Source: Sphingobacteriales bacterium (GTDB lineage: Bacteria; Bacteroidota; Bacteroidia; AKYH767-A; OLB10). Taken from it: a DNA stretch of 64,000 nt. How positions within the stretch are numbered: position 1 is the first letter of the stretch; the number at the start of each line of letters is the position of its first letter. Location: contig JAJTFW010000002.1 of the NCBI GenBank assembly GCA_021299095.1, positions 61,503 to 125,502 on the forward strand. The letters are read 5' to 3'. A model generated the notes under the pieces. That model was not told the origin of the DNA and did no database searches. It was given only the letters and a program-made list of their open reading frames with translations. The translations under genes were made by a program, and so were the position numbers. Shown here piece after piece: positions 20,906 to 29,791 of this stretch.

Positions 20906-22846
20906 ATGAACTATCAGGAAGCCGAATCGTTTGTGTTCGATTACCTCGAACAACACCTTTCTCCGAAACTCCACTACCATAGTTTCGACCACACGCGCGA
21001 TGTCATGCAAGCGTCGGTCAAACTGTGCGAAATGGAGCAACTAAGTGAAGAGCAGACAATCCTTGTCAGAACAGCAGCCCTGTTACACGACAGTGGCTTT
21101 GCTAAACAATACCAGCGTAACGAACCCATCGGTGCCGCTAACGCCGCAGAGTGGCTTCCTCGCTTTGGTTACTCTCCCGAACAAATCGAATCCGTTAAGG
21201 AATTAATTCTTGCCACCGATATCACAAGGCAGCCCAATGGCCTTTTACAAAAAATCCTTCGGGATGCAGACCTGGATTACATCGGCAGACACGATTTCTT
21301 CTCGATTTCCCAGCGTCTCCGCGAAGAGCTCTTCGAGCACGGTAAATCAATCAAATTGGTCGAATGGCATTTGATAGAGAAAGATTTTCTGGAAAAGCAT
21401 GTGTATTATACCGATTCGGCTTACCGACTGAGAAACCGGGGGAAGCATGAAAACCTGGAAGAAATAAAAGCATTGCTGCAGGAAGCAGGTGGGCTATTCA
21501 GCAAAACGAATACGCGTCACCCGGAAGCCCAACCCTTGCCCGACGAACGTCGCAACATCGTACATACACTCGAGAACACTTCGCTTTTCCAGAATGCTGA
21601 GCCCATCTTGTTGAAGCATGTGGCCATGGCCATCGAGCGCATTCACCTTAAAGCAGAGGAGCCGCTTTTCCGAAAAGGAGATCCGGGCGAAAGCATGTAC
21701 ATCATCGAGGAAGGCACCTTAAAAGTTCACGAGGGATCCATCACTTTCGCCGAACTCGGACCCTCAGAGTATTTCGGTGAAGCCTCGTTGATTGACAATT
21801 CACCACGTAGCGCTTCTGTATCTGCCGCAACAGATGCAATTATTCTTCGAATCGGAGAAAAAGATTTCTACAGCTTGTTGGTCACCTATCCCTCAATCAA
21901 CAGGATGCTCATGAAAGAACTCATAAACCGTCTGCGAAATCAGAACAACGCGGTGGTGAGTGAGTTCAGAAATCGCGAGCAGAAACTCCAGGAGTTGGTT
22001 GAATTGAGAACACGTCAGATTGTCGAAGAGAAAAGGAATGTGGAGCGTAAGTCGCAGGAACTGGAGGCAGCGCTGAAGGAACTTCAGGATGCCCAGCACT
22101 TGCTTATACATCAGGAAAAGATGGCCTCGCTCGGACAAATCACCAGTGGAATCGCGCATGAACTGCTGAACCCACTCAATTTTGTAAACAACTTCAGCGC
22201 TGTTTCCAAGGGACTCGTGGACGAATTATCCGAAAACACAACCGACGAGGATTCTCAAGAAATATGCCGTGACCTGAATGATAATTTGGGACGGATTGCC
22301 CAGCATGGGTATCGTGCTGTAGAAATCGTCCGTAGTATGGCAGAACATTCCGCATCCTTCGGAACAGATAAGCAACAGGTAAATCTGAGAAGTCTGTTGG
22401 AAGATGCAGTTAATGTGACCCGAAAAAGTAACGGAACGGAATTACCGGAGGAAGTCATCGATTTCAAAATCAACATCACGGAGCCAATACCGGTTGTCAG
22501 TGCTGTTTATGGAGACCTGTTCAGGGTCATGATCAACTTGCTGAGGAATGCCACACTGGCGATCGCCGATAATCATGCTGCAGGAAACAATCAGCCTGGA
22601 CATGTTGAGATTAGCTGCACAAGTGACGGCCAAACCGCAGAAGTATTGATCCGCGACAATGGAATCGGAATTGCTGAGAATGATCGAGCAAGGGTCTTTT
22701 TACCCTTCTACACGACACGTGCTGCTGGTAAAGGTGTAGGACTCGGACTAAGCATCAGTCACCAAATCGTTTCGGCTTACGGCGGTACGATTGAATTGAT
22801 GCCCGGACAAGAGGGAACTGCGTTCCGCATGGTGATTCCGGTGTAG
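20906..22846 (+). CDS. HD domain / cyclic nucleotide-binding domain / histidine kinase fusion
   Basis: 646 aa; HD motif (RTAALLHDSG), cNMP domain (ILLKHVAMAIERIHLKAEEPLFRKGDPGESMYIIEEG...YFGEASLIDNSPRSASV), H-box ASLGQITSGIAHELLNPLNFVNNFS, N/G boxes (VMINLLRNATLAIAD; IRDNGIGI; GKGVGLGLSIS). Confidence 0.9.
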   Translation: MNYQEAESFVFDYLEQHLSPKLHYHSFDHTRDVMQASVKLCEMEQLSEEQTILVRTAALLHDSGFAKQYQRNEPIGAANAAEWLPRFGYSPEQIESVKELILATDITRQPNGLLQKILRDADLDYIGRHDFFSISQRLREELFEHGKSIKLVEWHLIEKDFLEKHVYYTDSAYRLRNRGKHENLEEIKALLQEAGGLFSKTNTRHPEAQPLPDERRNIVHTLENTSLFQNAEPILLKHVAMAIERIHLKAEEPLFRKGDPGESMYIIEEGTLKVHEGSITFAELGPSEYFGEASLIDNSPRSASVSAATDAIILRIGEKDFYSLLVTYPSINRMLMKELINRLRNQNNAVVSEFRNREQKLQELVELRTRQIVEEKRNVERKSQELEAALKELQDAQHLLIHQEKMASLGQITSGIAHELLNPLNFVNNFSAVSKGLVDELSENTTDEDSQEICRDLNDNLGRIAQHGYRAVEIVRSMAEHSASFGTDKQQVNLRSLLEDAVNVTRKSNGTELPEEVIDFKINITEPIPVVSAVYGDLFRVMINLLRNATLAIADNHAAGNNQPGHVEISCTSDGQTAEVLIRDNGIGIAENDRARVFLPFYTTRAAGKGVGLGLSISHQIVSAYGGTIELMPGQEGTAFRMVIPV

Positions 22847-22870
22847 TCCGCCTGAATTCCGAACCATTGC

Positions 22871-23698
22871 TCACCAGCTTCCGCCGGCTCCGCCGCCGCC
22901 GAAGCGACCGCCACCAAAACCGCCAAAGCCTCCGGAGGAACTACCGCCTCCGAAACCACCACCCATTCCACCGATAAAACCGCGGGGCCGATTACTCCGT
23001 CTTGCTGCAGCTGCAGCCGCGTTGACCAAATTCCAGGCCGTCCAAAATGGAAGGTTGTTGAGGCGTGCATACTGTTTTACAACAGCTACCTGAAAGGCGA
23101 AGTAAAAAAACACAAACAGAAGTAAGGCCCCAATCAAGAGCACATCACCCCAATCAATCCGAAGGGACCTCGGTGCTGCTCCGGGATCCTGATACTCGCC
23201 TTTTACCGCTGCAATTATCTGATCTGTTCCTGCATACAATCCACCATAATAATCACCATCCTTGAAACGCGGGGTGATCACATGCTCAATGATCTGGCTA
23301 CAACGAATATCCGGCAAGGCAGCATCGATGCCGTAGCCCGTAGCGATGAACAAGGTGCGATCGTCCTTGGCCACCAAGAGCAAGACTCCATTATCGTACT
23401 TCGCCGACCCAACACCCCAGGCTTCACCGAGCTCCGCTGCGTACTGGGCTATGTCTTCACCCTCGGTGCTTGAAATCAGTACGACTGAAACCTGCGTGGA
23501 CGTGCAATCATTGAGGAGAACGAGCTTCGACTCCAGGGCCTCGCGCTGAACATCGCTCAGCGTTCCAGTAAAATCATTCACCAGTTGTGGTGGATTTGGA
23601 GTAGGTGGAAGACCTGCAACCACTTGGGCGATGGGCTGAATTAAAAACAGCAGCACCAGGGCCGGAATCACCAGACGGAAATTAAAACGCAGGCGCAT
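22871..23698 (-). CDS. TPM domain protein (YgcG-like), Gly-rich C-terminus
   Basis: PNPPQLVNDFTGTLSDVQREALESKLVLLNDCTSTQVSVVLISSTEGEDIAQYAAELGEAWGVG...DNGVLLLVAKDDR; tail GGMGGGFGGGSSSGGFGGFGGGRFGGGGAGGSW. Confidence 0.88.
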   Translation of the reverse strand: MRLRFNFRLVIPALVLLFLIQPIAQVVAGLPPTPNPPQLVNDFTGTLSDVQREALESKLVLLNDCTSTQVSVVLISSTEGEDIAQYAAELGEAWGVGSAKYDNGVLLLVAKDDRTLFIATGYGIDAALPDIRCSQIIEHVITPRFKDGDYYGGLYAGTDQIIAAVKGEYQDPGAAPRSLRIDWGDVLLIGALLLFVFFYFAFQVAVVKQYARLNNLPFWTAWNLVNAAAAAARRSNRPRGFIGGMGGGFGGGSSSGGFGGFGGGRFGGGGAGGSW

Positions 23699-24119
23699 CG
23701 GGTAGCTCATTGATATCGTCGTGCTTCTTTGGAAAATGTTCGCGAAGGCGCTGGCCCAATTCCGCAAGTCCGGCAGTAATTCCGTCCGTAAACCTTCCCG
23801 ACCGGAACTCAGCTTGCATCTTAAAGCCCAAATCATCCCAATATGTCTGCCCTAGAAGTTCGTGAACACCTGAATCACCGAAAACAGCGAAGCGATGATC
23901 TTCCATGGCTAAATACAACAACACAGCATTGCGGTCGCGCGTCTTTTCCATACCCAACTCCTGAAATACCCAGGCCGCCTTTTCAACCGGATCACCCTTG
24001 CATTTATCGTCGATAAACACCCGGATTTCGGCGGAAGTATGCAATTCCGCTTCAGCAACCGAATCGGCAATTCGCTCCCGATCACTGGCCGAAAAAAAAT
24101 CAGGCGCTCGCATGGTCAA
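23682..24119 (-). CDS. TPM domain protein
   Basis: 145 aa; SAEIRVFIDDKCKGDPVEKAAWVFQELGMEKTRDRNAVLLYLAMEDHRFAVFGDSGVHE. Confidence 0.88.
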   Translation of the reverse strand: MTMRAPDFFSASDRERIADSVAEAELHTSAEIRVFIDDKCKGDPVEKAAWVFQELGMEKTRDRNAVLLYLAMEDHRFAVFGDSGVHELLGQTYWDDLGFKMQAEFRSGRFTDGITAGLAELGQRLREHFPKKHDDINELPDAPAF

Positions 24120-24706
24120 AATGCCACTTTGGGAGCCTGCTGTGCAGCCGTCTCGGCTTCGAAGAATGGTCGGGCATGGAAACCGTAAACTCCGGCAAGC
24201 ATTACCTGTGGGAACTTACGTATGTAGGCGTTGTATTCATTAGCGGCCTCATTGAATTTCCGTCTTGCATTCGAGATTCTATTTTCGGTCGATTCAAGCT
24301 GAACTTGTAATTCCGAAAAGTTGCGATTCGCTTTGAGATCAGGGTATTGTTCAACAACCACCATCAGCCTGCCCAGCGCTGTACTGAGCTGCCCCTGGGC
24401 CTGCTGGAATTTCGCAAGATCTTCAGGAGTCATATTCGAAGGGTCGACTTTTACCTGTGTCGCGTTGGCGCGGGCCTCGATGACGGCGGTGAGGGTCGAC
24501 TTTTCGAATTCAGCAGCACCTTTCACCGTGCTGACCAGATTGGGAATCAAGTCAAGTCGGCGCTGGTAGTCATTCTGAACTTGCGCCCAGGCGGATTCAA
24601 CCTTGACCTGTCGGTCGACCATGGAATTATACATGCTGGCGAACATGCCTACCAGTAACAAAATGACTCCTACGACTACAATTCCGATGAGCAAGGGTTT
24701 TTTCAT
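24116..24706 (-). CDS. LemA family protein
   Basis: 196 aa; N-terminal TM, YNSMVDRQVKVESAWAQVQNDYQRRLDLIPNLVSTVKGAAEFEKSTLTAVIEARA. Confidence 0.95.
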   Translation of the reverse strand: MKKPLLIGIVVVGVILLLVGMFASMYNSMVDRQVKVESAWAQVQNDYQRRLDLIPNLVSTVKGAAEFEKSTLTAVIEARANATQVKVDPSNMTPEDLAKFQQAQGQLSTALGRLMVVVEQYPDLKANRNFSELQVQLESTENRISNARRKFNEAANEYNAYIRKFPQVMLAGVYGFHARPFFEAETAAQQAPKVAF

Positions 24707-24763
24707 GGGTTATCTGGGGATTGAAAATTAAAGACGATTAAAGCGGTTGGTTATTGTGCGGAT

Positions 24764-25429
24764 TCAGGACCATTGGAAGCGAAGGTATTTGATCAGCTCG
24801 CCTTTGTCCATGAATATTTTCTCGTATGTGGTTCGGATGCTGAGGTCGAATCCCTCGGGTGGCGAGGTATAAAGGTCGCGGGTTTTGACGATGAAGGAAC
24901 CACTCTGCTGCTCCAACATTTCGACTGAATAGTCGAAAAAACCCGTATTGTCCGTCTTGAGGTGCAACAACCCGCCAGGCCCTGACAGGCTCCGGTACAA
25001 GTTCAGGAAGCGGGGATTGGTAAGTCGGAGATTCTCGCGCGAGAGCTGGGGCTGTGGATCCGGGAAGGTGATCCAAATCTGGGCCGCTTCACCCGGCTCG
25101 AAAAAAAGGTGCAACCACTCGATACGTAAGCGCAGAAAAGCTGCATTTCGGATATCCTCCTCGTTAATGGTTTTTGCTCCCCGCCAAAGCCGAGCACCCT
25201 TGACATCAATACCGATGAAATTCAGCTCAGGGAAGGATTTGGCCATGGCAACGGTGTATTCCCCCCTGCCGCAACCAAGTTCAAGCACTACGGGATTGCT
25301 GTTTCCGAATACTTCCTTTGCCCAGTTGCCTTTCAGTCCGTGATCCGTGTGAATTAGCGGAAAAGGAAATTGAAAAGTACGTTGAAAGCCCTTCAACTCT
25401 TCGAACCGCTGCAATTTCCGTTTGGCCAT
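24764..25429 (-). CDS. trmB: tRNA (guanine-N7-)-methyltransferase
   Basis: VLELGCGRGEYTVAMAKSFPELNFIGIDVKGARLWRGAK; WITFPDPQPQLSRENLRLTNPRFLNLYR. Confidence 0.92.
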   Translation of the reverse strand: MAKRKLQRFEELKGFQRTFQFPFPLIHTDHGLKGNWAKEVFGNSNPVVLELGCGRGEYTVAMAKSFPELNFIGIDVKGARLWRGAKTINEEDIRNAAFLRLRIEWLHLFFEPGEAAQIWITFPDPQPQLSRENLRLTNPRFLNLYRSLSGPGGLLHLKTDNTGFFDYSVEMLEQQSGSFIVKTRDLYTSPPEGFDLSIRTTYEKIFMDKGELIKYLRFQWS

Positions 25430-25490
25430 GTTGCTTTGCGGTACGAAAGTACGTTAGTACCCACACCTGTCAAAACCCTACATTTGATGA

Positions 25491-26567
25491 ATGCAGGCTC
25501 CGTCGAAGCACATCCTGTTTACGGTCCTCGACTGGGGACTCGGACATGCTACACGGAGTGTGCCTGTCATTGAAGAACTGTTGCAGCGCGGCATGCGCAT
25601 CAGTCTTGCAGGCGAAGGTTATTCACTCGAAGTCTTGAAGCGTCAATTTCCAGAACTGCCCTCCTACCCACTGCATGGTATTCAGGTGCGCAGCAAGCAC
25701 CGCGAACCGACGCCACTCTGGTTGCTAAGAATAGCCATGACCATGCCTGGCCAAATACGCAACGAGCGGAGGCAATTAGCCACCTTGTGTGAGCGAATCC
25801 TCCCCGATGCCATCATCAGTGACAACCGTTATGGTGCCTGGCATCCAACCATTCCCTCGGCGCTCATCTGTCATCAACTTAATCTGCCAACACACGGCTT
25901 GTTGGAACCACTTGTACAGGTATTTTATCGTCCATACCTCAATCGCTTTTCAGAGTGCTGGATTCCGGATGTACCTGGCAATGATAGCCTTTCGGGAAAG
26001 CTGAGTAAAGCGAAACTACATGGAACGAAAATCGCATACATCGGTATCTTGTCAAGACTCAAAGCGGGGCTGAAAGAAGTGAGTTGCGATGCAAATGACT
26101 TGCTCATCCTTCTTTCGGGCCCCGAACCTCAGCGCGGGATTCTGGAGCAAAAACTTCTTGCTGAACTCAGCTCAAAAAGCCTACGCGTTGTGCTGTTTCC
26201 GGGCAGACCTCCCATTGAATCCGATGCACGGCTTCCAGAATCGATTCAAGTACGCTGTAAGCCCGAAGTGGATGAACTATCCCTCCAGTTAACTACGGCA
26301 AAATACATCGTTTGCAGACCTGGATACTCGAGCCTGATGGACTTGGCGCGACTCAACAGACCAGCCCGCTGTATTCCGACTCCCGGTCAGCCCGAGCAGC
26401 AGTACTTGGGAGTTATTCATGCCAATAAAAAACGCATTGAATTGCGCCACCAGCATGAAAACCGTTTACTTGACCACCTCGAGTCGCTGGACGAATGCGT
26501 AGGATGGCCCGATACACAAAGTAATCTATTGAACGAAACACTCGACCGTTTTCTGAAAACCATCTGA
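25491..26567 (+). CDS. Glycosyltransferase (MurG/UDP-glycosyltransferase-like)
   Basis: 358 aa; FTVLDWGLGHATRSVPVIEELLQRG; C-terminal YIVCRPGYSSLMDLARLNRPARCIPTPGQPEQQYLG. Confidence 0.85.
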   Translation: MQAPSKHILFTVLDWGLGHATRSVPVIEELLQRGMRISLAGEGYSLEVLKRQFPELPSYPLHGIQVRSKHREPTPLWLLRIAMTMPGQIRNERRQLATLCERILPDAIISDNRYGAWHPTIPSALICHQLNLPTHGLLEPLVQVFYRPYLNRFSECWIPDVPGNDSLSGKLSKAKLHGTKIAYIGILSRLKAGLKEVSCDANDLLILLSGPEPQRGILEQKLLAELSSKSLRVVLFPGRPPIESDARLPESIQVRCKPEVDELSLQLTTAKYIVCRPGYSSLMDLARLNRPARCIPTPGQPEQQYLGVIHANKKRIELRHQHENRLLDHLESLDECVGWPDTQSNLLNETLDRFLKTI

Positions 26568-26597
26568 ACCTTTGTTTTAGCTAGATTCGCCTTGCCA

Positions 26598-26770
26598 AGG
26601 TTTTCCAATCTCTAATTGGAAATGAAAAGGGAACGCTGTGAAATCCGGCGACAGTCCCCGCTGCTGTAAACAGGGTTTGCAAGCTTTGCAAGCCAGGATG
26701 AACGCCACTGAATGATCCGGGAAGGCATCCGAACTGTGAGTCAGAAGACCTGCCTGGGCAACATACCAGC
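26598..26770 (+). ncRNA. Cobalamin (AdoCbl) riboswitch
   Basis: AAAAGGGAAcgctGTGAAAtCCGGcGACaGTCCCCGCTGCTGTAA...GCCAGGAtgaaCGCCACTGaa...CCGGGAAGGCatc...GAGTCAGAAGACCTGCCtgggcaacatacc; includes the B12-box GCCACTG. Confidence 0.96.
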
Positions 26771-26873
26771 GCCCCTTCGGAGGAGAGGAAGGCTGCGGCC
26801 TGGCTAATTGCCAGTCTACTCCACCCTCTTTCGGCGGGCGCTAAATCGTTGTTTTAAAAACACATAAAGCGCC

Positions 26874-27941
26874 ATGAATTACCCCCGCATCCTCCTATCA
26901 GTCGTCCTAAGCCAGTTTCTGCTGATTAGCTGTGAAAAGGAACCTGACCGCTCCAACGACTCAGTACCTCCCAGCCTGAAAGGTGTATTCTGCATCAACG
27001 AGGGCGCCTTTCTTGCTTCCAACGGAGGAGTTACGTTTTGGCCATCGGATGGGAGCGCAGGTGTCGTCGATCTTTTTTCAACTGCCAATGGCTTCCCGGC
27101 TGGAGACGTCCTGCAATCGATGCGCATCCATAATGGCAGGGCATATCTGTGTGTTAACAATTCACAGAAAATTGAAGTTGTGTCCATGGCCGACTTCAAG
27201 CGCTTAGGGACAATCAGTGGAATTGCAGGCCCAAGATATTTCTTGGGATTAAATGATTCACTTGGTGTTGTTAGCGATTGGGTCAGCAATCAGGTTTACC
27301 TGATACACCTCAATTCCTTCGCTCCAATCGATTCCCTGGCCTGCGGCACAGGACCTGATCAAATGGCACTATTAAACAACCTTCTTTTTGTGTGTAATAG
27401 CGGAGGGTTTGGCGAGGACAGCAGTATAACCATCATAAATACCAACTCGTTTTCCGTTCAAGCCACCATTCAAACTCCTGTCAATCCAGCCTCAATCAAA
27501 ACCACCACGAATGGCGACCTACTGGTTTTATGCAAAGGCAGCCTTGGTGACGACTTCACACCCAGCCCCGATGATCCGGGTGGCGCTATACTGCGCATCA
27601 ATCCGACAAGCTTATCCGTCACAGATAGCATTCAATACAACTGGGACCAACACCCCTTACAGCTACAACTCAGCCAAGACAATACAACTGCGTATTTTCT
27701 GATGGGAACCGGTGCCTATACCGGGAAAATAGTAAAGCAATCCGCCACCGACTTCAATCAAGCACACCAGGAGCTCAGCAACCGCGAATTCTATTCATTG
27801 GGCCTGGAAACGGATGGCACACGGTTGTATGCCGGAAAAGCATCATTCAGTGCCAACACCCACACACTGCGATACACCACTCAAGGAACCCCTGAAATCA
27901 GCGGACCAAAAGCAGGTCATCAGAATAAGCTGAGTTGCTAA
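26874..27941 (+). CDS. Beta-propeller surface lipoprotein, BtuG-like (predicted cobalamin binding/uptake)
   Basis: 355 aa; lipoprotein signal SQFLLISCEKEP, YncE/DUF5074-like repeats (GVFCINEGAFLASNGGVTFW..., VVSDWVSNQVYLI, GPDQMALLNNLLFVCNSG); immediately downstream of a B12 riboswitch. Confidence 0.75.
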   Translation: MNYPRILLSVVLSQFLLISCEKEPDRSNDSVPPSLKGVFCINEGAFLASNGGVTFWPSDGSAGVVDLFSTANGFPAGDVLQSMRIHNGRAYLCVNNSQKIEVVSMADFKRLGTISGIAGPRYFLGLNDSLGVVSDWVSNQVYLIHLNSFAPIDSLACGTGPDQMALLNNLLFVCNSGGFGEDSSITIINTNSFSVQATIQTPVNPASIKTTTNGDLLVLCKGSLGDDFTPSPDDPGGAILRINPTSLSVTDSIQYNWDQHPLQLQLSQDNTTAYFLMGTGAYTGKIVKQSATDFNQAHQELSNREFYSLGLETDGTRLYAGKASFSANTHTLRYTTQGTPEISGPKAGHQNKLSC

Positions 27942-28455
27942 AGTGCTCGGCGCGGTCGCGTATACGAAACTCAAAACGACCAGCCTGGCTTAACAGAATC
28001 AGCGCACTGGCGTAATCCATACGGTAACGGACAGAGGCTTCGATGTCGCGCGAATTTCCCTGCGGTTCGATGTACTGCATGCGCTGATTGAACTTAACTT
28101 GCACACTGTCAAAATAAACAAGTGTATCACAAGCAGGCGTCACTTCAACAACTTCAAGCCACAACTTCTTCGGACGGTAAGCGTTACCCGATTTCTCCTC
28201 ATAAGCCAGGTACAAATTGAAGTTATCGGCTCCGCAGGAGTTGTCGAATTCGTTTTCGCGGAAGCCTATATCACCATCGCCGTCACGAATGGTAAAAATG
28301 AAATCCACCGCAGTATCCCTGCCTGCGGCATCAGGATATTTGATGAATTGATCGAATGCAATCTCAGGTATCGGACTGATTAGCTCATCATCCTTGCATC
28401 CCGCTATGTAAAGCAGAAAAATCAAGCACACGGAACACGGAAGCAATCGCTGCAT
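27898..28455 (-). CDS. Hypothetical lipoprotein
   Basis: MQRLLPCSVCLIFLLYIAGCKDDELISPIPEIAF...; lipobox IAGC; DFIFTIRDGDGDIGF motif. 3' end overlaps convergent neighbour by 44 nt. Confidence 0.75.
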   Translation of the reverse strand: MQRLLPCSVCLIFLLYIAGCKDDELISPIPEIAFDQFIKYPDAAGRDTAVDFIFTIRDGDGDIGFRENEFDNSCGADNFNLYLAYEEKSGNAYRPKKLWLEVVEVTPACDTLVYFDSVQVKFNQRMQYIEPQGNSRDIEASVRYRMDYASALILLSQAGRFEFRIRDRAEHFSNSAYSDDLLLVR

Positions 28456-28465
28456 TGATGCGAAG

Positions 28466-29791
28466 TTAGGAAACACCCGCCGAAACCGCAGGGCGATAAA
28501 TCAGCTCTGAACGTCCGGCCGGATCAAGTATATCGCGTGCTACTGAACTCAATTGGGACGAATTTACAGACCGGATACGGTTAAACACCTCGTCTTGGGT
28601 CAAAACCCGACCCAGGTTTAACAGGCTTTTGGCCATGGAAAGCAATACACTGAGACGACTCTCCTGAGCAAGCCTGATTTGTCCGACGAGTTGTTCCTTG
28701 TACTGATTCAGCTGCCGCTCGGTAAGGGGTTTTCCGGTCAAGATATCCAGTTCTTTACCCAGCAGGGCCAACACGCGCTTGTAATTCCGTTCGTCTGTGG
28801 CAAAATAGATGTGAAAGATCCCGTTATCGGTGAACGTATGGTATCCCGACTCGATGGTATATGTATATCCGTAGCGCTCCCGAATACGCAGGTTCAAAAT
28901 GGAATTCATGCCAGGCCCACCCAATAGGTTATTCAATAACACAAGCGCATATCTATCCGGATGATGCAATCCATAAGCAGCACGTCCGCTAATGAAATGC
29001 ACCTGGCTAAGTGCTCTCGAGTCTTCTTTGGATACGGGCCGCGATTTCCGGGCTTTATGCCTGGGTGGACGGCCAGCACCGCTTCGTACTGCAGAAAAAT
29101 GACGTTCAACAACCCGAAGCACTTTATCCTCTGACTGGGAAGTGCTGATAGCTAATACCATGTTTCCGGCATGATAATGCTTCGCCGTAAACTCCTTTAA
29201 CTGCCGCTGTCGAAAAGAGCGTACTGACTGGTTCGTTCCCAGAATGGGATGGCCGAGCGGATGGCCAGCAAATACTAGGCCTTCAAAATCGTCGAAAATC
29301 TGCTCGTACGGCGTGTCCTGGTACGAATTGATTTCATCGATGATGACATCCTTTTCCTTGTCAATCTCGCGCACCGGAAAAACTGAATGAAAAGCGATGT
29401 CGGAGATCAACTCGAGGGCCCGCTCCAGGTGTTCATCCATCACAGATGCATGGAGGCAGGTTTCTTCCTTGGTGGTATATGCATTCAGTTCACCTCCGAC
29501 GGTTTCCAGGCGGTTGAGGATGTGATAAGCACGACGCTTTCGGGTACCTTTAAACAGGCAATGCTCAATAAAATGCGCCAGACCAGCCTCCTCCTCCTTC
29601 TCCTCTCGGGTCCCGGCCCCAATCAAGAGCCCACAATGAGAGACCTGGCTTTCAAGGGATTGAACGATTAACACCTGCAACCCGCATGGCAACCGATGGA
29701 TTTTCCACTGCTTCATGGAACAAACATAGCACGAAGAACCTTGGTAATCGACTAACCATTTGTCGAGCGGATTGTTTAAGGGTTGATGCAA
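28466..29791 (-). CDS. M16 family (insulinase-like) zinc peptidase
   Basis: HFIEHCLFKGT (HxxEH) and R/Y motif region RIRERYGYTYTIESGYHTF. Confidence 0.93.
   Translation of the reverse strand: MHQPLNNPLDKWLVDYQGSSCYVCSMKQWKIHRLPCGLQVLIVQSLESQVSHCGLLIGAGTREEKEEEAGLAHFIEHCLFKGTRKRRAYHILNRLETVGGELNAYTTKEETCLHASVMDEHLERALELISDIAFHSVFPVREIDKEKDVIIDEINSYQDTPYEQIFDDFEGLVFAGHPLGHPILGTNQSVRSFRQRQLKEFTAKHYHAGNMVLAISTSQSEDKVLRVVERHFSAVRSGAGRPPRHKARKSRPVSKEDSRALSQVHFISGRAAYGLHHPDRYALVLLNNLLGGPGMNSILNLRIRERYGYTYTIESGYHTFTDNGIFHIYFATDERNYKRVLALLGKELDILTGKPLTERQLNQYKEQLVGQIRLAQESRLSVLLSMAKSLLNLGRVLTQDEVFNRIRSVNSSQLSSVARDILDPAGRSELIYRPAVSAGVS

Noticed and set aside
22880-22985. Low-complexity GC-rich stretch (gcc/tcc-like repeats)
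   Set aside because: Encodes the Gly-rich C-terminal tail usual in TPM/YgcG proteins.
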